The notes: generated by a model from the letters alone, not told the origin. 64,000 nucleotides of DNA from Pachypanchax playfairii (GCA_006937955.1 SSNP01000038.1:2102361-2166360); one strand, 5' to 3'. Numbered from the stretch's first letter, positions 1-15,766 are shown. Numbers and translations: made by a program.

Positions 1-945
1 AATCAAAGTTTAAAAAAATCTTTCTGTATAACATACAGTCTCAGGTGGATTCTGTTAGCATGTGTTGTTAAATCTCTCAGCTACGACCTCATGAAAAAAA
101 TCACTCAGTATCTACAAAACGGACAGAATTTGAGTCTTTTTGAGTTTACAGCAGCTTGAACTGGATTGAAACCACTGTAACTGAAAACTAACAGATATTT
201 TTGTGATTGCTAACAACTGTGGCTGCCATCTTTATTTGGCTTGAATCCAAAAAATAACAAGTTGTAGATGAAGTTTAATTATTATTATTTACTTCTGTTC
301 AGGAGGTTTGTGGGTTTATCAAAATCTGCATTAAATTTCTTGTATAATAACATAATAACACTCTACCAGTTAACTAACAGTATCATTAAAACTGATTTAA
401 CAACATAATAATTAGAAAAATGTTTTTAATCACTAGCCGAGACTTTTCCTGACTCAGTCTGTCTTTTTTACAGTTTTAATAGTTCTGAAATGTTCTAACA
501 CTTTACAACTGAAAGAGCTCAGTTAGTTGTATAACTTGATATAAACCTCTCAGACTGAACTTCAGGTTCTGGAAACTTGGAGAAAGACCCACAACACCTG
601 GATAAAGAACTAGTTTTCACAAAAAAACAAATCAACGTAATGAGTTCTCTGATGCAGATCACACACAGAACGTATTATTACAACGTTTCACCAGTGGTTG
701 TGTTTTTTTTTTACTTCCTGTAAATGCACAGAAAAGAAACTGTAAAACAAAGTTTGTAATATTTGTAAATGCTTGCGTGAGCTGTCTGGACCTGTGTGTC
801 AACATCAGCAGGAGTTACGTAACATCTACCACTGACATTAATAATCACACTCACACAATGTTTGTTCTTTTAAAGCTGAACAGACAAAGTTTATCACCTT
901 CTCCAAAACTGATCCAGTGTCAGTAAATACAGTTAGTCACATGAA
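1..945. other. AT-rich intergenic or intronic sequence
   Basis: No open frame of note, no repeat signature and no gene seen. Confidence 0.5.
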
Positions 946-1330
<385 letters not shown>

Positions 1331-3968
1331 GAACTGTTTGTTCCATATAATCAGCACTTTTAGGAAAATGTGACTGAACGCTTCCTGATCTTGTGACTTG
1401 TTTCACCTCCACCTGTCAATGAATCAAATCAGCAGGAATTTATGACACAAACAGACACCAGAAACTTTCCCACACGACACAAACATTAGATAGAAGTTAC
1501 ATCCAAACTTGATCCCTGAAAACAAACATATTTAAAACCTGCAGCCAGAGTGAAGACGTCCCTTCATGTAATGATTGAAGACTTACTGCTACTATTTTTA
1601 TGTTTTGACACATAAGTTCCTTTTACTCAGAGCTCCACTCATGCTTGTGTGTCTTTATGAGGACGCTGTCTATATATGAGGCTGTGGATGGACTTGTTTT
1701 TATTCAACTTTTTTGTTGTTTAAGGTTGTAGGAATAAAGATAAAAGTGTTAAAAATACTTCCGTTATGTAAGTTGTGTGTGTTTTCAGACAGTATTCGAT
1801 GTCACCACTTTGTGACACCTAGTGGTGACAGAAAAAAATCTGTTATCCACCCGAAAAAGTAAGGAGTCGAGTTCAGATGAAGATTCTGGGAGGCTGAAAA
1901 AATATGACATTATTTGACAACAGCTTGTAATATTATTTATTTTTTATTTAGATTAAATATGTGAGTCTTGAAGGGCTTTTATGCTGCAGCTTGTTTGAAT
2001 TCATTCTACTGTAGTTTATGTAATGATAGAATTAAATTTAATAAATGAATCACAATGAAACTGAAGCAGAGCAGCAGGTATTGTGATGTAATAGAAGCTG
2101 TAAAGGTTTTTAAACTGTTTTCATTCTTAAAGCATGAAGAGAACCATCAGAGGTGTGAACAGAGATTCAGATCTGGATCAAACAAATCCAAAGCAGCTCA
2201 CCCAGAACCGAATCACCTGCTGCAGCCGTCCTGCTGCATGATGAAGAGGAGGGTGTGTGATGAAGAACCAAACCCAGCCAGACATGACATCTCTAAACCA
2301 CAGAGACAGAAGGAGGACGAACAAACAGCGTTCAGTGTCTCTCCTCTAAGAGTTTCTGGGAAAAACACATGACTCACAGGTGGGAAAGACATTGTGTAGG
2401 AGGGCGTGTCTGTTTCATGTCTTTCCTCATTCCTTTACTTCTCTTTGGATCACTGACGCAGCTGGAACTTCAGGCTGTGTGGAATCAACTGACTTCATGT
2501 ATCAGCTGATGTGACAAATGTTTTATCTCAAACTGGACCACACCTCATCCTCGTGTTGTTCTGCTGATGGGGTCTCAAAGGACGGAGGTGTAAAGGTGAG
2601 AATCAGAGGACAGCAAGAAGACGGGTCAAAGGTCACAGCATCAGCGCCTTTAAGATAAACTGGATCATTTAATCCTTCTTGTCCAACATCAGGACCCGAC
2701 TTCCTGAATGATCTGCACGAGCACAAACTCCCTCTGAAAATCTCTGTCCCCAAATTTTGTCTCCAAAAGCTGTTTGAACTGTAAAAGGGGGACAAACACT
2801 GAAATAATTTTGACTGTTGACGTTCTGATGTGTGGTTTCATTTTATCATTTGAGGTAAAGTCAGAAGACCAGAGGGTCGTGAAAGTGGATGTGTATTTAT
2901 ATTGGTTTACATGGTGGATCAGGTCTTTCAGGAATGTAAAATTTATTTTATGCACTATAATAAACTATTATAAAATAAATGGAGTGGTCTTTCATTGTGG
3001 GACTCTTTCAGTTTTAATCTGAAAGGACTAAATGAAACTCTAGGAATCTGTTTGTGTTAAATCAGTGAACGTGTGTTCCAAAAGGAAACGGGACTATTTT
3101 TACATCTAAAAGGCTTCTTCAGTTCAGGTGGAAGGTGAAACATTTTTAAGTGACAGAAGAAGAATTCAAGTAGCATTTTTTAGAACATTTTTTGGACTGA
3201 CATGTCAAGGATGACTCAGAATCGACACAAACTTCATTATGTGTAATTTTAATTTTATCAATCACAAACAATATATAACAGACTGAATGTGTGGTGAATT
3301 AGTGTTTTTTGCAACATCACTGGGTTTAATTCCATATTGACCCACTCATTTAATGTGCAAGTTATTTTTAATTTGGCTTGATGAAGTGGTTTTTATGAGC
3401 ACAAACAGAAGCGCTGATGAAAACTGAAACTGAATGAATCCTGATGCAAATACTGGAGGGATGGAGTGTTTTTAGATGAAACAGTCTGAACAGGCGGAAT
3501 TTACCTTCACCTCACTGGAATCAGGATTAGCTGCAAATATTTAGACAACATCAATTTTTAATTTAAATTAGGCTTTCATTTTTTGAGCAGCTTTAATTTG
3601 AGCTTGTTCACAATTATTTCCTCTTTTATTTAAACGGAGTGAAACAGTAAAGCAGCTTATCTGTGGACTTGATGGTCGTGCAGAGCGAGAGACATCTGGC
3701 TGAAGGACGGTCATCCCACTCAGTGCAGCAGTTCACAGACACACTGTGCACGCTCAGTGGGAAATCACACATAAATACAGCCTGCGTTCTGCAATGCACA
3801 ATCACATGTGCACAACTTCACTGTTTTTTAAAAACAACATGGACGTGAGAGGGGGCGTCGTTTTCATCCCTTTGCAAAAACCTCAGTTCTAATCTGCATT
3901 CATCACTCCATCATTATTAGAGATGACTCAGAGGAGAGGTGAGTCACTGCACACTCCAAATCTCCTTC
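1331..3968. other. intergenic sequence, nothing recognised
   Basis: AT-rich. The longest non-repeat ORF (2055-2372, plus strand, 105 codons) has no recognisable domain or splice context. No gene is called. Confidence 0.5.
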
Positions 3969-3991
3969 ACACACACACACACACACACACA
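3969..3991. repeat. (CA)n microsatellite
   Basis: Short (CA)n forming the left boundary of the first (CA)-bounded repeat. Confidence 0.95.
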
Positions 3992-4262
3992 AGTGTGTTT
4001 TGGTATCCTTATGGGGACTGTCCATTGACTTCCATTGATTTTAGTAACTAGATTTATACCTAACCCAAACCCTTTTACTAACCTTAACCATTACTGATCT
4101 ATAACTAACCCTAAGACTAACTAAAACTCTATTCACACCATACCTATAAACCTAACCCCTAACCCTAAAAAGGGGACCAGGCTTCGGTCCCCACAAGAAC
4201 CCTCGGACCCCAGAAAGACAGTAAAAGTCAGGAAACGAGTCCCCAGGAGGTCAGAAATACAA

Positions 4263-4265
<3 letters not shown>
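3991..4265 (+). repeat. (CA)-bounded dispersed repeat, copy 1 (short form)
   Basis: Begins AAGTGTGTTTTGGTATCC and ends CAGAAATACAAACCC, with (CA)n on both sides. Carries telomere-like CCTAACCCCTAACCC and the GGGGACCAGGCTTCGGTCCCC hairpin. Lacks the 16 bp present in long copies and shares GGAAACGAGTCCCC with copy 3. Confidence 0.93.
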
Positions 4266-4328
<63 letters not shown>

Positions 4329-4377
4329 ACACACACACACACACAGACAGACAGAGACACACAGACACACACACAGA

Positions 4378-4437
<60 letters not shown>
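4265..4437. repeat. (CA)n with CAGA interruptions
   Basis: Tract between repeat copies 1 and 2, with ACAGACAGACAGAGACACAC interruptions in the middle. Confidence 0.97.
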
Positions 4438-4438
<1 letters not shown>

Positions 4439-4724
4439 GTGTGTTTTGGTATCCTTATGGGGACTGTCCATTGACTTCCATTGATTTTAGTAACTAGATT
4501 TATACCTAACCCAAACCCTTTTACTAACCTTAACCATTACTGATCTATAACTAACCCTAACACTAACTAAAACTCTATTCACACCATACCTATAAACCTA
4601 ACCCCTAACCCTAAAAAGTGGATTCCCCCCCATGGGGACCAGGCTTCGGTCCCCACAAGAACCCTCGGACCCCAGAAAGATAGTAAAAGTCAGGAAACGG
4701 GTCCCCAGGAGGTCAGAAATACAA

Positions 4725-4729
<5 letters not shown>
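4437..4729 (+). repeat. (CA)-bounded dispersed repeat, copy 2 (long form)
   Basis: Same ends as copy 1. Contains the insert as GTGGATTCCCCCCCATGGGG, a diverged version of the GGGGAGTCCCCCCCATGGGG of later copies. Confidence 0.93.

Positions 4730-4800
<71 letters not shown>
4729..4800. repeat. (CA)n microsatellite
   Basis: About 36 CA units directly after copy 2. Confidence 0.97.
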
Positions 4801-4801
<1 letters not shown>

Positions 4802-4922
4802 ATTTTCTGCATTTTTCTCTTGTTACAGGAAGCAGGTTCTTCTGTTCATCACAGAACTCAATTTTGTTTCTCTTCTCTGGTTCCTTTAGTTCCTCCAGAC
4901 TCTCTGAAGGGAATGTGTGAGC

Positions 4923-5005
4923 ATGTGTGGGTCTGTGTGTGCAGCTGCATGTGTGGGTCTGTGTGTGCAGCTGCATGTGTGGGTCTGTGTGTGTGAGAGT
5001 GTGTG
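4923..5005. repeat. 26-bp minisatellite (x3)
   Basis: The unit CATGTGTGGGTCTGTGTGTG-CAGCTG is repeated nearly three times and then decays into (TG)n. Confidence 0.9.
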
Positions 5006-6536
<1,531 letters not shown>

Positions 6537-6662
6537 CACAAAACTCTTCTTTTATGTTGACACTGCTGGGCTGATTTCGATTTATGAGCGTATTACTGTC
6601 ATTACCCAAACACGTGTACGGATGCTGTTTTACTAAAGAGGCAGAAAGTCACGTCTGACTGC

Positions 6663-6666
<4 letters not shown>

Positions 6667-6714
<48 letters not shown>
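6667..6714. repeat. (CA)n microsatellite
   Basis: About 24 CA units not associated with a copy of the dispersed repeat. Confidence 0.97.
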
Positions 6715-6716
<2 letters not shown>

Positions 6717-8017
6717 TTGCAGAAAAGGGCATGAGATAGAGGAGAAATGACGTGTTTATTTAGATTGATTATAGCTCAGTGGGAAAAAGGCCAACATTGT
6801 GTGAAATGACATATTAGATGTTAATGAGTAGCTGCAGTCAAAGTTGGATAAATTGATACTGATCACAACGACAGCAGGATCTAATCTTACTTGTTACAGC
6901 AGATCGCTGAATGTTGCTGGTGTGTCTTGTGGGTTTATAACACGTTTCAAAACGGATTGAAACTCTCCAGAATAAAAAAGAAAACTGTTTTTTATTGGGG
7001 GTTTGGAGCTGAAGAGTTTTCCAGCAGTGAGCTGTGGACACATGCTCTGTTTCTGCCAGGGAAGGAAAAAAGATTAAAACTGAAAATAGGCAGGTGTTGA
7101 ATTTAAAAGTGCACAAACTGCAGCAGGAAGTATGAAGGTGAAGAGTGTCAATCATTCAGGAAACGATGAACAAAAAGGATTTAACAGGAAGCAACTGCAC
7201 TTATTCTGTTCTTGATGTTTAAATTCTCAGCTGGAAGCAAGAACAAAACTAAAAGTTCAAACACATGTTTAATATAATAATGAAGAATCTAGATGTAAAT
7301 AAATGTTTTATTCACCTTTTACTCAACATTTTAAGGACTTCCTGTTTGGTGGTGACGCTCATCTGACTGGATATTTGGTGAATCCCTGGAGTTTGATCTG
7401 TTTGTACAAAAAATGACAGATTGGTTATTTCTGTTTTTGTGAAGCTGTTTGTGGTGTTTTAAAACATGTTGCTCTAAAAGCTTTAGTACACTTTTATTTA
7501 TTTCTAATAAACTTTGTAGACAGGAAAAAAAACTGGAGACATTTAATAATTTTGGGTGTATTTGTTGGACAATCTTGATCCTTAAGTGACCACCTTTTTA
7601 TTTTTACTGCATACAGTTTTAAGATCTCTTCAAGAAATTTCTGAATGAGAGTAAAACTTACATTTTTATTTCCAGAATATTAAAAACATGTTTGGAGTTT
7701 TCTCAAACAGTTTATCTGGATAAAATAAATGTATTCAGATTTTTGGACAGAAGCTGAGAACGTCTTGTCTGGGTCAGTGATTAAAATGTTTGAGCTTTAA
7801 TGAAAATAATTTAGATTACCAACATGCAAATCCATGTTTTGTATCAGTTTAGTGATTTTACACAGCAGGTGTGAGACATTTGAATGAAAACAAATACACT
7901 TCTCACACGTACGTCCATTTTTTACAGCTCAGTGCACAAACAAGTCTGTGTAACGGTGCTGCTTCCACTCAGACATTAAAACATCAAACATCCACACGCT
8001 GAAATGCACAAGCACGC
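6715..8017. other. intergenic sequence
   Basis: AT-rich; nothing recognisable in either strand apart from isolated short ORFs. Confidence 0.5.
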
Positions 8018-8041
8018 CACACACACACACACACACACACA
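8018..8041. repeat. (CA)12 microsatellite
   Basis: Twelve CA units. Confidence 0.95.
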
Positions 8042-8194
8042 TACTCGGACGTGCTAAAACAACAGTGTGGTGTCCAGACCACCAGGCCTGTAATAATGAG
8101 GGTGCAGTGCGGCACCTCGTGCCGTCCCTGCAGCCTTGAGCTAGGCTGATGGGGGGTGGGGGGTGGGGGGGTTGCTGTGCATGGAGCTGCATCA

Positions 8195-8460
8195 CTGGAA
8201 TCATTTAATTCATACCATAAACGTGACAGGGTTAATGAGTGGCAAAGAGTGCCTGGGGACTGGGGGGTTGGGTTGGGGGCAGGATGAGGTTGGTGGGTAA
8301 GATATTAGCATGAGTTTGTTATACGAATGGCATGAACATGATAGGCTGAGGACAGAGGGCTGTACCCTGCAGTAATAACTCAAGAGCTTTAATTCTTAGT
8401 TTGGATTTCAGGCTTGAACAGAAACTCCTGGAAAAAGAGCCAAGTGGAAGCATTAATTCA
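8195..8460. promoter_or_regulatory. candidate conserved non-coding element
   Basis: Complex sequence with TAATTC and TTAATGAG homeodomain-type cores and CTTTAATTCTTAG, set in repeat-free DNA. Called by composition only; conservation was not tested. Confidence 0.25.
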
Positions 8461-9344
8461 AAGTGTGTGTGTGTGATAGGTGAGTGTGTGCAGAGAAGGA
8501 TAAAGAAAAGCACAAAGGTGTTTCAGAAGTATCAGGTTCAGGGGGAGACAGATGGTAGAGCCTGGTTCTGTTGTCTCTCATTACCAACTCAGGATACGCA
8601 GTGTTTTATTATTCACTCACTTATTTCTGGTTAAAGAAAACCAGATTAAATAATCAAATAAAAAATGTGTCATCCAGATCAAGCAGATTTTAATCTAATT
8701 CATTATAAACACATTTTGGATTTGATGTTTTGTGTAGTTCTGTTTAATGTTATCTGTTTTATCTTTAGGATCGAGTTTTGTGTTTGTGTTTTTCTCGTCT
8801 TACTGTTCATTCTTTCCCTCAGTTCACTGTCACACCTGCTGTGTATCTGCTGAAGTGCATCTGTATTCCTGCACAGCTACAGTCACTCCCCAATCACTGT
8901 TTTGGTGCTTTTATTTTGTAAATCAAAGTCTCAAATGTAGGTATCAGTTCTTCCTGTTCAACACCTCATTATGACACAGTCAGATTGTTCAACATAATTC
9001 TTTTCAAATAAATAAACTCTAATTAGTTTATTTGTGTTAATCAAATAGAAAACATTCATACAACATTATCGTCTCCTCCAAAAATACACTGCTTGAATTT
9101 TGTGATCAGACACCAGCAGAGAGGAGAAAGCAGGTGAGAGAAGAGACAGAGGACAAAAGCCTGTCGCTCTGCGGAGGAGAGAGAAATGAGTGAGGGGTAA
9201 ATTGGCTGGGTGGAGTGATGGAAGACGGAGGGGAGAAGGGGGTGATGGTGATGGATGAGCAAATGGTGGGCGCGTGATGGGGGAGGATCGGGGCAGAGGA
9301 GGGGGGAGGAGGTGATGTGATTTGTGGGTCAGAAGCATCAGAAA

Positions 9345-9520
9345 AAAAATCCACACCTCAAATCCACCAGCTTCTCCATTAAACAGCGTGCAGTTGGTAA
9401 CAGTAGCACTTATTGTCTGCCAGGCGTTCAGTTTACACTCTCCTCTGCCCCCGACAATTAAATCTGGCATCAACACACTGAACTGCTTTCACCTCATGGA
9501 CGCACAGGATTCTTTTTCCT
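9345..9520. promoter_or_regulatory. candidate conserved non-coding element
   Basis: Complex segment with CCATTAAACAGC and GACAATTAAATCTGG, flanked by a G-rich purine tract (9120-9330). Composition-based call. Confidence 0.22.
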
Positions 9521-10065
9521 CTCCTGAAGGAGGCAAACACGAGTGGCTTTGTTAACTGCTGGTGTGCAGCTTCCGTGTGGGTTAAAAAAAATCTTAAATC
9601 AAAGAACAAAAGACACGAGCTGCAGACTCACAACAATAAAGCAGACACACGCCAATCTGTAATTAAGTTTTATCTCCTGAGCATCAAAAACCAACCCTGT
9701 TATAAGTGTCCACGAAAACTGCTCGTCTGCTTCATCAAAGCTCCGGCTCTGGCAACATAAAGGCCTCCACTAGAAAAACAAAGCCCCCACAGCCCCTCCC
9801 AGCTGCACTCCCCCCTCCATCCCTCCATCCCTCGCTCCCTAGGGAAGCTATCAGTACATGGAAAGGTCAGGGGTCTGCTAGCTGTAACCACACACACACA
9901 CCTACACGCACACACACACACACACCTACCTGCTCACACAAGGCACCTGCCGACAAAAAAAAAAAGAGGATTGGGTTACAAGCTGATTGATCAATTTAAA
10001 AAAGCTGGTTTTAACTTGGTCAGAATGTTAATTGACAAGTTACATCAATAAGTCAGACTGACCTG

Positions 10066-10188
<123 letters not shown>

Positions 10189-10439
10189 GACCTGTCCAGG
10201 TGTAGCTCCGCCTCTCACCCAATAATTGCTTGAGACACCCTGTGACCCTGAACAGTAATAAGTGGGTATGATGACTGACAGACTTTCAAATAATAAAATA
10301 TTATTCTCTGACTGCATGCCACACCCCTTTCTTTAAATATTTAAATTCCTCTTCATCCAAACCTTCAGTGTGGTTTTATGAATATCACACTTTAGTGTAT
10401 TTTTTGAAACATTTTCTATGTGAGATTAATTACAAAAAA

Positions 10440-10760
10440 AGAAGAAATATTTCACGGTTGATGGCTGGCCCCAGCTGAACAAGCTCCCCTGGCTGATACT
10501 GTATCTACTTAAATGACGCATCTCATTAAGCCTCCTGACTAATGAGGTGATTAGCTGTGGCTACCAATAACTAGCGCTAGCCTAGCGTAGCGTTAGCGGA
10601 CCTCTCTGAGGGTTTAAGTACACGGATTCAGATGGATGGCTAATATGGCCTGTGGTTTTGCCTTTTAATTGCCTGAAAGCTATTAGAAGTAATGTGCAGA
10701 TATGTGAAAGACAAATCACTTTAATTAACTTGTGTTAATGTGTTTGCTTGCAGAAGTCGC
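10440..10760. promoter_or_regulatory. candidate conserved non-coding element
   Basis: Dense in homeobox-type cores: CTCATTAAGCC, CTAATGAGGTGATTAGC, CTTTTAATTGCC, CTTTAATTAACTTG. It ends in a splice-acceptor-like GTTTGCTTGCAG at 10742-10753, followed by an open 46 bp before GTATGTG, so a small plus-strand exon is an alternative. Composition-based. Confidence 0.3.
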
Positions 10761-13079
10761 GTCAACAGGAAGGACAACAGAGTAGCAAAAGACTAGCTGG
10801 GTATGTGTGTGTACGTGTGTTTATGGTGTTTGTGGTGTGTGTGAGCAGCTCTTTAAAAAGGAAAGGGGGGTGCAGCAGCACTGAAGTGTGCCACAGCTAT
10901 TTATAGGCCCAGTTGATTGCAGATTTATTCCCCAGGGAGGGGGGAACGTTAAAGTGAGTGCGTGTGTGTGCGCGCGCGTGTCCATGTGCGGGGGTGGGGG
11001 GTGACTACAGGTTATGAAGAAGACCCACAGTGGGAGGAACAGCTGTCTGTCAGGAGGAATCTGTCAGTTAATTTCCTTTGGGGAGGAGAGATTTGAGAAC
11101 TGCAGAGTGAGATGAGACATCAGACTTCAAAATAAATGTTTTATATTTTGGTCAAATGAAATCCAATAAAAAGGTTTTAAAATCAAAAAGCTGATGTTTA
11201 TAATATCTAATGTTTTCTTTAAGAACCGTACAGTCAATAAACACCAATAATCTGCAGAATCGATCTGCTTTAATATTTCACTTATAAAAAAAGAAGTAAC
11301 AAATTAAAGTGAAAGAATAAGAAATACTGAAAAATCCATCCGGGGCAGGTGACTAAAACTATAATATTAAATTAATGTTAGTATTTAAATCTGGTTCCTA
11401 CGCTGGGCTCTTAGATTTTTGTTTGTCTCTGCTGTGGTCAGGGTTCATGTGTATGCAGAAGAGAAAGAAAACAGCAGCAGAATAAACAAGGAGATGATTG
11501 AGGCTGGTTTGGCTCTGGAGACGGGAAATACTACAGCTGCCGCTCTGAGTCTCAGGAACCCTTCAATGCTGGTATTTATACCATAGGAAGGAATGGAAAA
11601 GTAAAGAAATGGATAAGAATGTCTAGACTTGTCCTGTGTGACGTGAGCATTGAAATAAATTTAGTTTTATTTTTCGTTTGATATTCAACTCTTATTCATT
11701 TTTATTGTTTTGGGAATTAAAAGAAGAACCTCAGAATTGTTAGATGCTTTTAATGGTATTTGAAGAATAAATCTGTAAACCTGTCAAAAATAATAAAACC
11801 TTGAAAATACTAAATGAGATTATTTAAAAATTTTCTGACGAATCAGTAAAAGTATAAATTATATGGCACCCAGTAGAAAGCCCTGTGGTACCCCATATGT
11901 AATGGAAAAAGTCTTGATTATTTAAATAAAAAAGTCACTTTATTCATGCATTTTTAAATAAAAGCTTGTGATCTGTTGCATCAATGAGTTTAAATCCATG
12001 ATCAAACAAACTGTACAGTTATCACTTGCTTTTGCAATTTTTTACAATTTCTGCAAATAAACCCCGAACCTGCCCCCTGATAAATGCAAGATGAAAGCAC
12101 TTCATCGAATCAAGCACTAATCTGTAATCAGTGAATAGATGTTTGTTTCCACCTCAGATGCTAGCTTGTAAACTGTGATGACTATAAAGCTCAGAAGTCA
12201 GACATTTTGGCGTTTCGAAGGAAAATTACAAAAAGGGGAATGTGATCTTGAAACAGAGAATGTTTAACAGTAATGAGCTGTTATCGGCCTGTAAAAACAC
12301 ACACCACTGCGGCTTGTGGGAAGACAAAACAGTTCTGTTTACAGTGACAATGAGATGACTAACAAACAAGCTTACAGAGTTACACAGACACACACATCCC
12401 TGATGCCGTCCCAGAGGACCGAGTCTGGGATCCTCCATGCCTCACCGCCTGGCATGGATGCTGGTGATGGATAGCACGAGACTCGAGTGGCAGACAGAGT
12501 CTCCTCTGTATCAATATGCCAGCCTACCAGCTGCCAACAAAACCAGCATTACAAATACCTCACATTAGAGGAATTATGTCTTTATCTAAACAGGCACATG
12601 AGCAAAAACAATCACGTAAAAGAGATGCTGTTTCTGTTGCAATTAGCTGCATGCAAATCGTTTTTTCTCCATTATTTTCCTCCTGTTTCCTTCTTTGTGC
12701 CTTTCAGGCCTCGGGGCACAACAACAGCAACGCAGCAATAAAAACAAGAACAAAGTCGACTCTGAAAACAAAATTTTGCAGCAAAATGTGCGTTATAGAG
12801 AGACTGTGGGGGAGGAATGGGAGGAGACAGTGAGCATCTGTAACATCCTGTGGTATTAGAGATGTCTGGAGATATTATCGCTCAAATGTCTGAAACTCAA
12901 GTTTTAATAACATAACAAGCACATACACATACCCACACACAGGATATTCCCAAACAAGTGTACTATAGGTGAAGGTTCTCCACTCTTCACTTTTGTGTAA
13001 GAAAGACCTGCTGCCCTTCTAAAAGGCAATTTCCTGAAACGAGACACATGGAGCAAATTGGTGCCTGTTTTTTTTTCTC
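10761..13079. other. intergenic or intronic sequence
   Basis: Mixed AT-rich DNA with short GT/CG tracts (10945-10995). ORFs at 12226-12833 overlap on both strands without a recognisable domain. Confidence 0.45.
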
Positions 13080-13205
13080 CTGCTCTGTCTGCCTATTACT
13101 GCTCAGAGAGCCTGGCGAAAAGCTTTCTGCAGGCACTTTGGCAAGCACAAGCATCCAGTCTATTTTCCACGGATAAGAGGGGTGTGCTGTTGATGGGGTG
13201 GTGGA
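13080..13205. promoter_or_regulatory. candidate conserved non-coding element
   Basis: Repeat-free complex segment with CTGGCGAAAAGC and TTTGGCAAGC motifs in otherwise simple DNA. Composition-based. Confidence 0.2.
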
Positions 13206-14869
13206 GGTTTTGTCTACCCATGTGAGAGGAAAGGAGAAGAGAGCAGTGAAAGGAGGGGTAGACAGAGAAAAACAAGGCAGGAAGGAGAAAAAGGAGGAAG
13301 GTGGTGTAGCAACATGTAAGGTTAAAAAAATATCACATGAAATAGTTAATTAAACAACACAGAAAAGATACAAGCAGGGATGAAAGGATGAGAAAAGATG
13401 AGCAAAAACAGGAGGGAGGTTTCCTTCTGTCTGCACAGCTGTCTGTAGTCAGCAGGACACTAGCTCGGGCAGCGCCGTCCCTTCACGCTGGGGGACTCTT
13501 CTGCCTGTTGGTCTGCCTCCGTCTCTGCAGAAAGAAATCAGGCACAAGCAACACTTCTGCTCAAAGGCCAAACATGGATACAGCAAGCTGCCATTCATCC
13601 TCTTCAACACTCAAATATACATGATGGTTTGATGGTTTGCTGATGAGCTCAAACATGTAGTAAAACTTCCCTGCTGCCTCTTTATCTGCCATTTGACATC
13701 CCAGAGGAGCAAAGTGTGGTTAGTTTATTGGAGAGGGAGTAGATGGAGGAGAAGAAAACAAGATCTCCTGCAGCTCAGATGATGCTCTACACGCGTTTTT
13801 GGATTTCTATGTTTAAACCGCGATTTTAAACTCCAGATCATTTTATGGAATTCTCATTCAGATGACCTTTGGAGTGCTAATTCTGATTTATGTTCATCTT
13901 TTTGGGGGGTGAGCTGAAAGGTTTTCTGTTCACACCAGAACACATGACCTTTAACGTAACTGCATGCTCTCAGAAAACACTCCAACTGAAATCCCAGTGG
14001 GCCCTCGTAGCCTGAAGAGCTTCTATTTTTGCAAGCTAAATTAGGAAGTCAAAAATGGGGAAAAGGGCTGCTATTGCTCCATTTTCTCAATGACAAGGTT
14101 TCCTGTTTGTCCTTTAAAGTTTGAAAAGGAGCTCATGTGGATCGGATGATCACAGCACAAATAAAAACCAGCATCAGTTACAATCTGAAAGAGTCTGACT
14201 GCAGATATTTACAGTCAATAATGAGCGAATACATACAGAGAATTTACAGCATTTCAACTTCAACTTTTAAATGTTTTTAGAATAATAATTGCAGCTTTTA
14301 ATATTTAATAAAAATGTCAGCAGAAATCTTTTGGTGTGGATTTTGTTTAAGATTTTTACAGTTTGATAGTGTCTGATTCTGTTTTCTGTTCTGCATGATG
14401 GATGTGAACAGACATCACAAGCTCTTCTAATGATGAGGAATTCTGAGGAAGAAAAACATTTATAAATAAATTAATGTGCTGCGTTGCTTTTTAAAACCCA
14501 ACCAATCAAACTAAAGAGGACAGAGGTCTTTGTGACCTTCTTTTGAATATCAAACTGATAAAATGATGAAAATCAGAGTAAGTCTCATCAATCCCAGCAT
14601 GTGGTCACTGAATCTGTTTATCATTTACTGCCTCTTAATCTGAGGGATTGAAAGAGTGTTTATCATGCAGATCTTCAGAGTGTGGAAGTCGTGGTTTACT
14701 CTTCATCCACTCAGAGCAGATGAACAACAGGTGGGAGGTTTGATGGCACACGTGACGAAGCCGAGAGTGGCTGCCTCTCTGTCACGTTTCAGTTAATGAA
14801 AACAAACAATCAGCAGCACATCTTCATGTCTGCTCTTCACCACCTAAACGCCGTCATCTAATCTGTCGC

Positions 14870-15290
14870 TGCAGGAAATTGTACCATCATATGGCCTTGT
14901 GTCTTTTATAGCTTTTTTAAATTCAGTAATTTGCCGAGGTGCAGACGCTGCTGCTTGTTCCAGTTTGTTTCTCTTCTTACAGGCGTTTAATGTGCATCAT
15001 CTTAAAATGAAAAACAGGATGTGATTGCCTGCTGCAGTTCTGAAGTGACTCTCATCTGTCAGACGGTGAAAGGACAAAGAGAAGCTCGTCACTGTCTGTC
15101 CCGTCGCTCTTTCTTCTCTGCTGCTATGGTGGCATTTACATGTCAGCCACATAAAACAGGCTATTTACATGTGAGCTGTGCTGACATGATGCCATGTGGC
15201 ATCTCTTTATACGCACTGCAGGCAGGCGGTGATTAAGTGACTGCATGAAACGCAGTGCATTAGATTCTATTTCTTCATAACGGAAATGAG
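14870..15290. promoter_or_regulatory. candidate conserved non-coding element
   Basis: Long complex stretch with CATATGG, ATTTACATGTCAGCCACATA, GATGCCATGTGGCATC (near-palindrome) and GCGGTGATTAAGTG. The 71-codon ORF at 15021-15236 has no family. Composition-based. Confidence 0.28.
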
Positions 15291-15748
15291 AAACATTTAT
15301 TTTAGTTTCCAATAATGCAAATTAAATTGTTTTAAGATTTAAAAATTTGCCAGCTGGAGATGATTTTTTCCACATCCAAAAGGACAAAAAAAGGATTTTT
15401 ATGTAAACGCAGTTTATAGAGAGAGAAAGTAGATAATTCCGAACCCTCTATTATCAATGTAGGTGAGATTATTATAAATAAAAGCAGATCATCCAGAGGG
15501 AAAAGTGCTGGTTCTGACTTAAAATAAGCTCCATTCTCTATATTCTCTAATTACATGTCCAGCAGCCAGTTACTCAGCAACAAACAGCAGGACTCTGCTG
15601 ACTTCAATTAACTCAGATAATCCCTTCATAAACCAAATTATTTATCTATTCAATAACCAGAAAATATAATATTTATTCTACTTTGTGTCCATAAAAGGAA
15701 GAAACGAGGTTCAGTTTCTAATATATCAGCTGACACCTTTAAGGATGA

Positions 15749-15766
15749 CCCCCCCCCCCCCCCCCC
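15749..15766. repeat. poly(C) tract (18 C)
   Basis: Homopolymer of 18 cytosines; length is uncertain in any assembly. Confidence 0.95.

Noticed and set aside
4598..4889. Recurrent ORF words in the dispersed repeat (MGTRLRSPQEPSDPRKIVKV on one strand, LGSEGSCGDRSLVP on the other)
   Set aside because: Recur in most repeat copies because the DNA is the same; frames run into (CA)n and show no domain.
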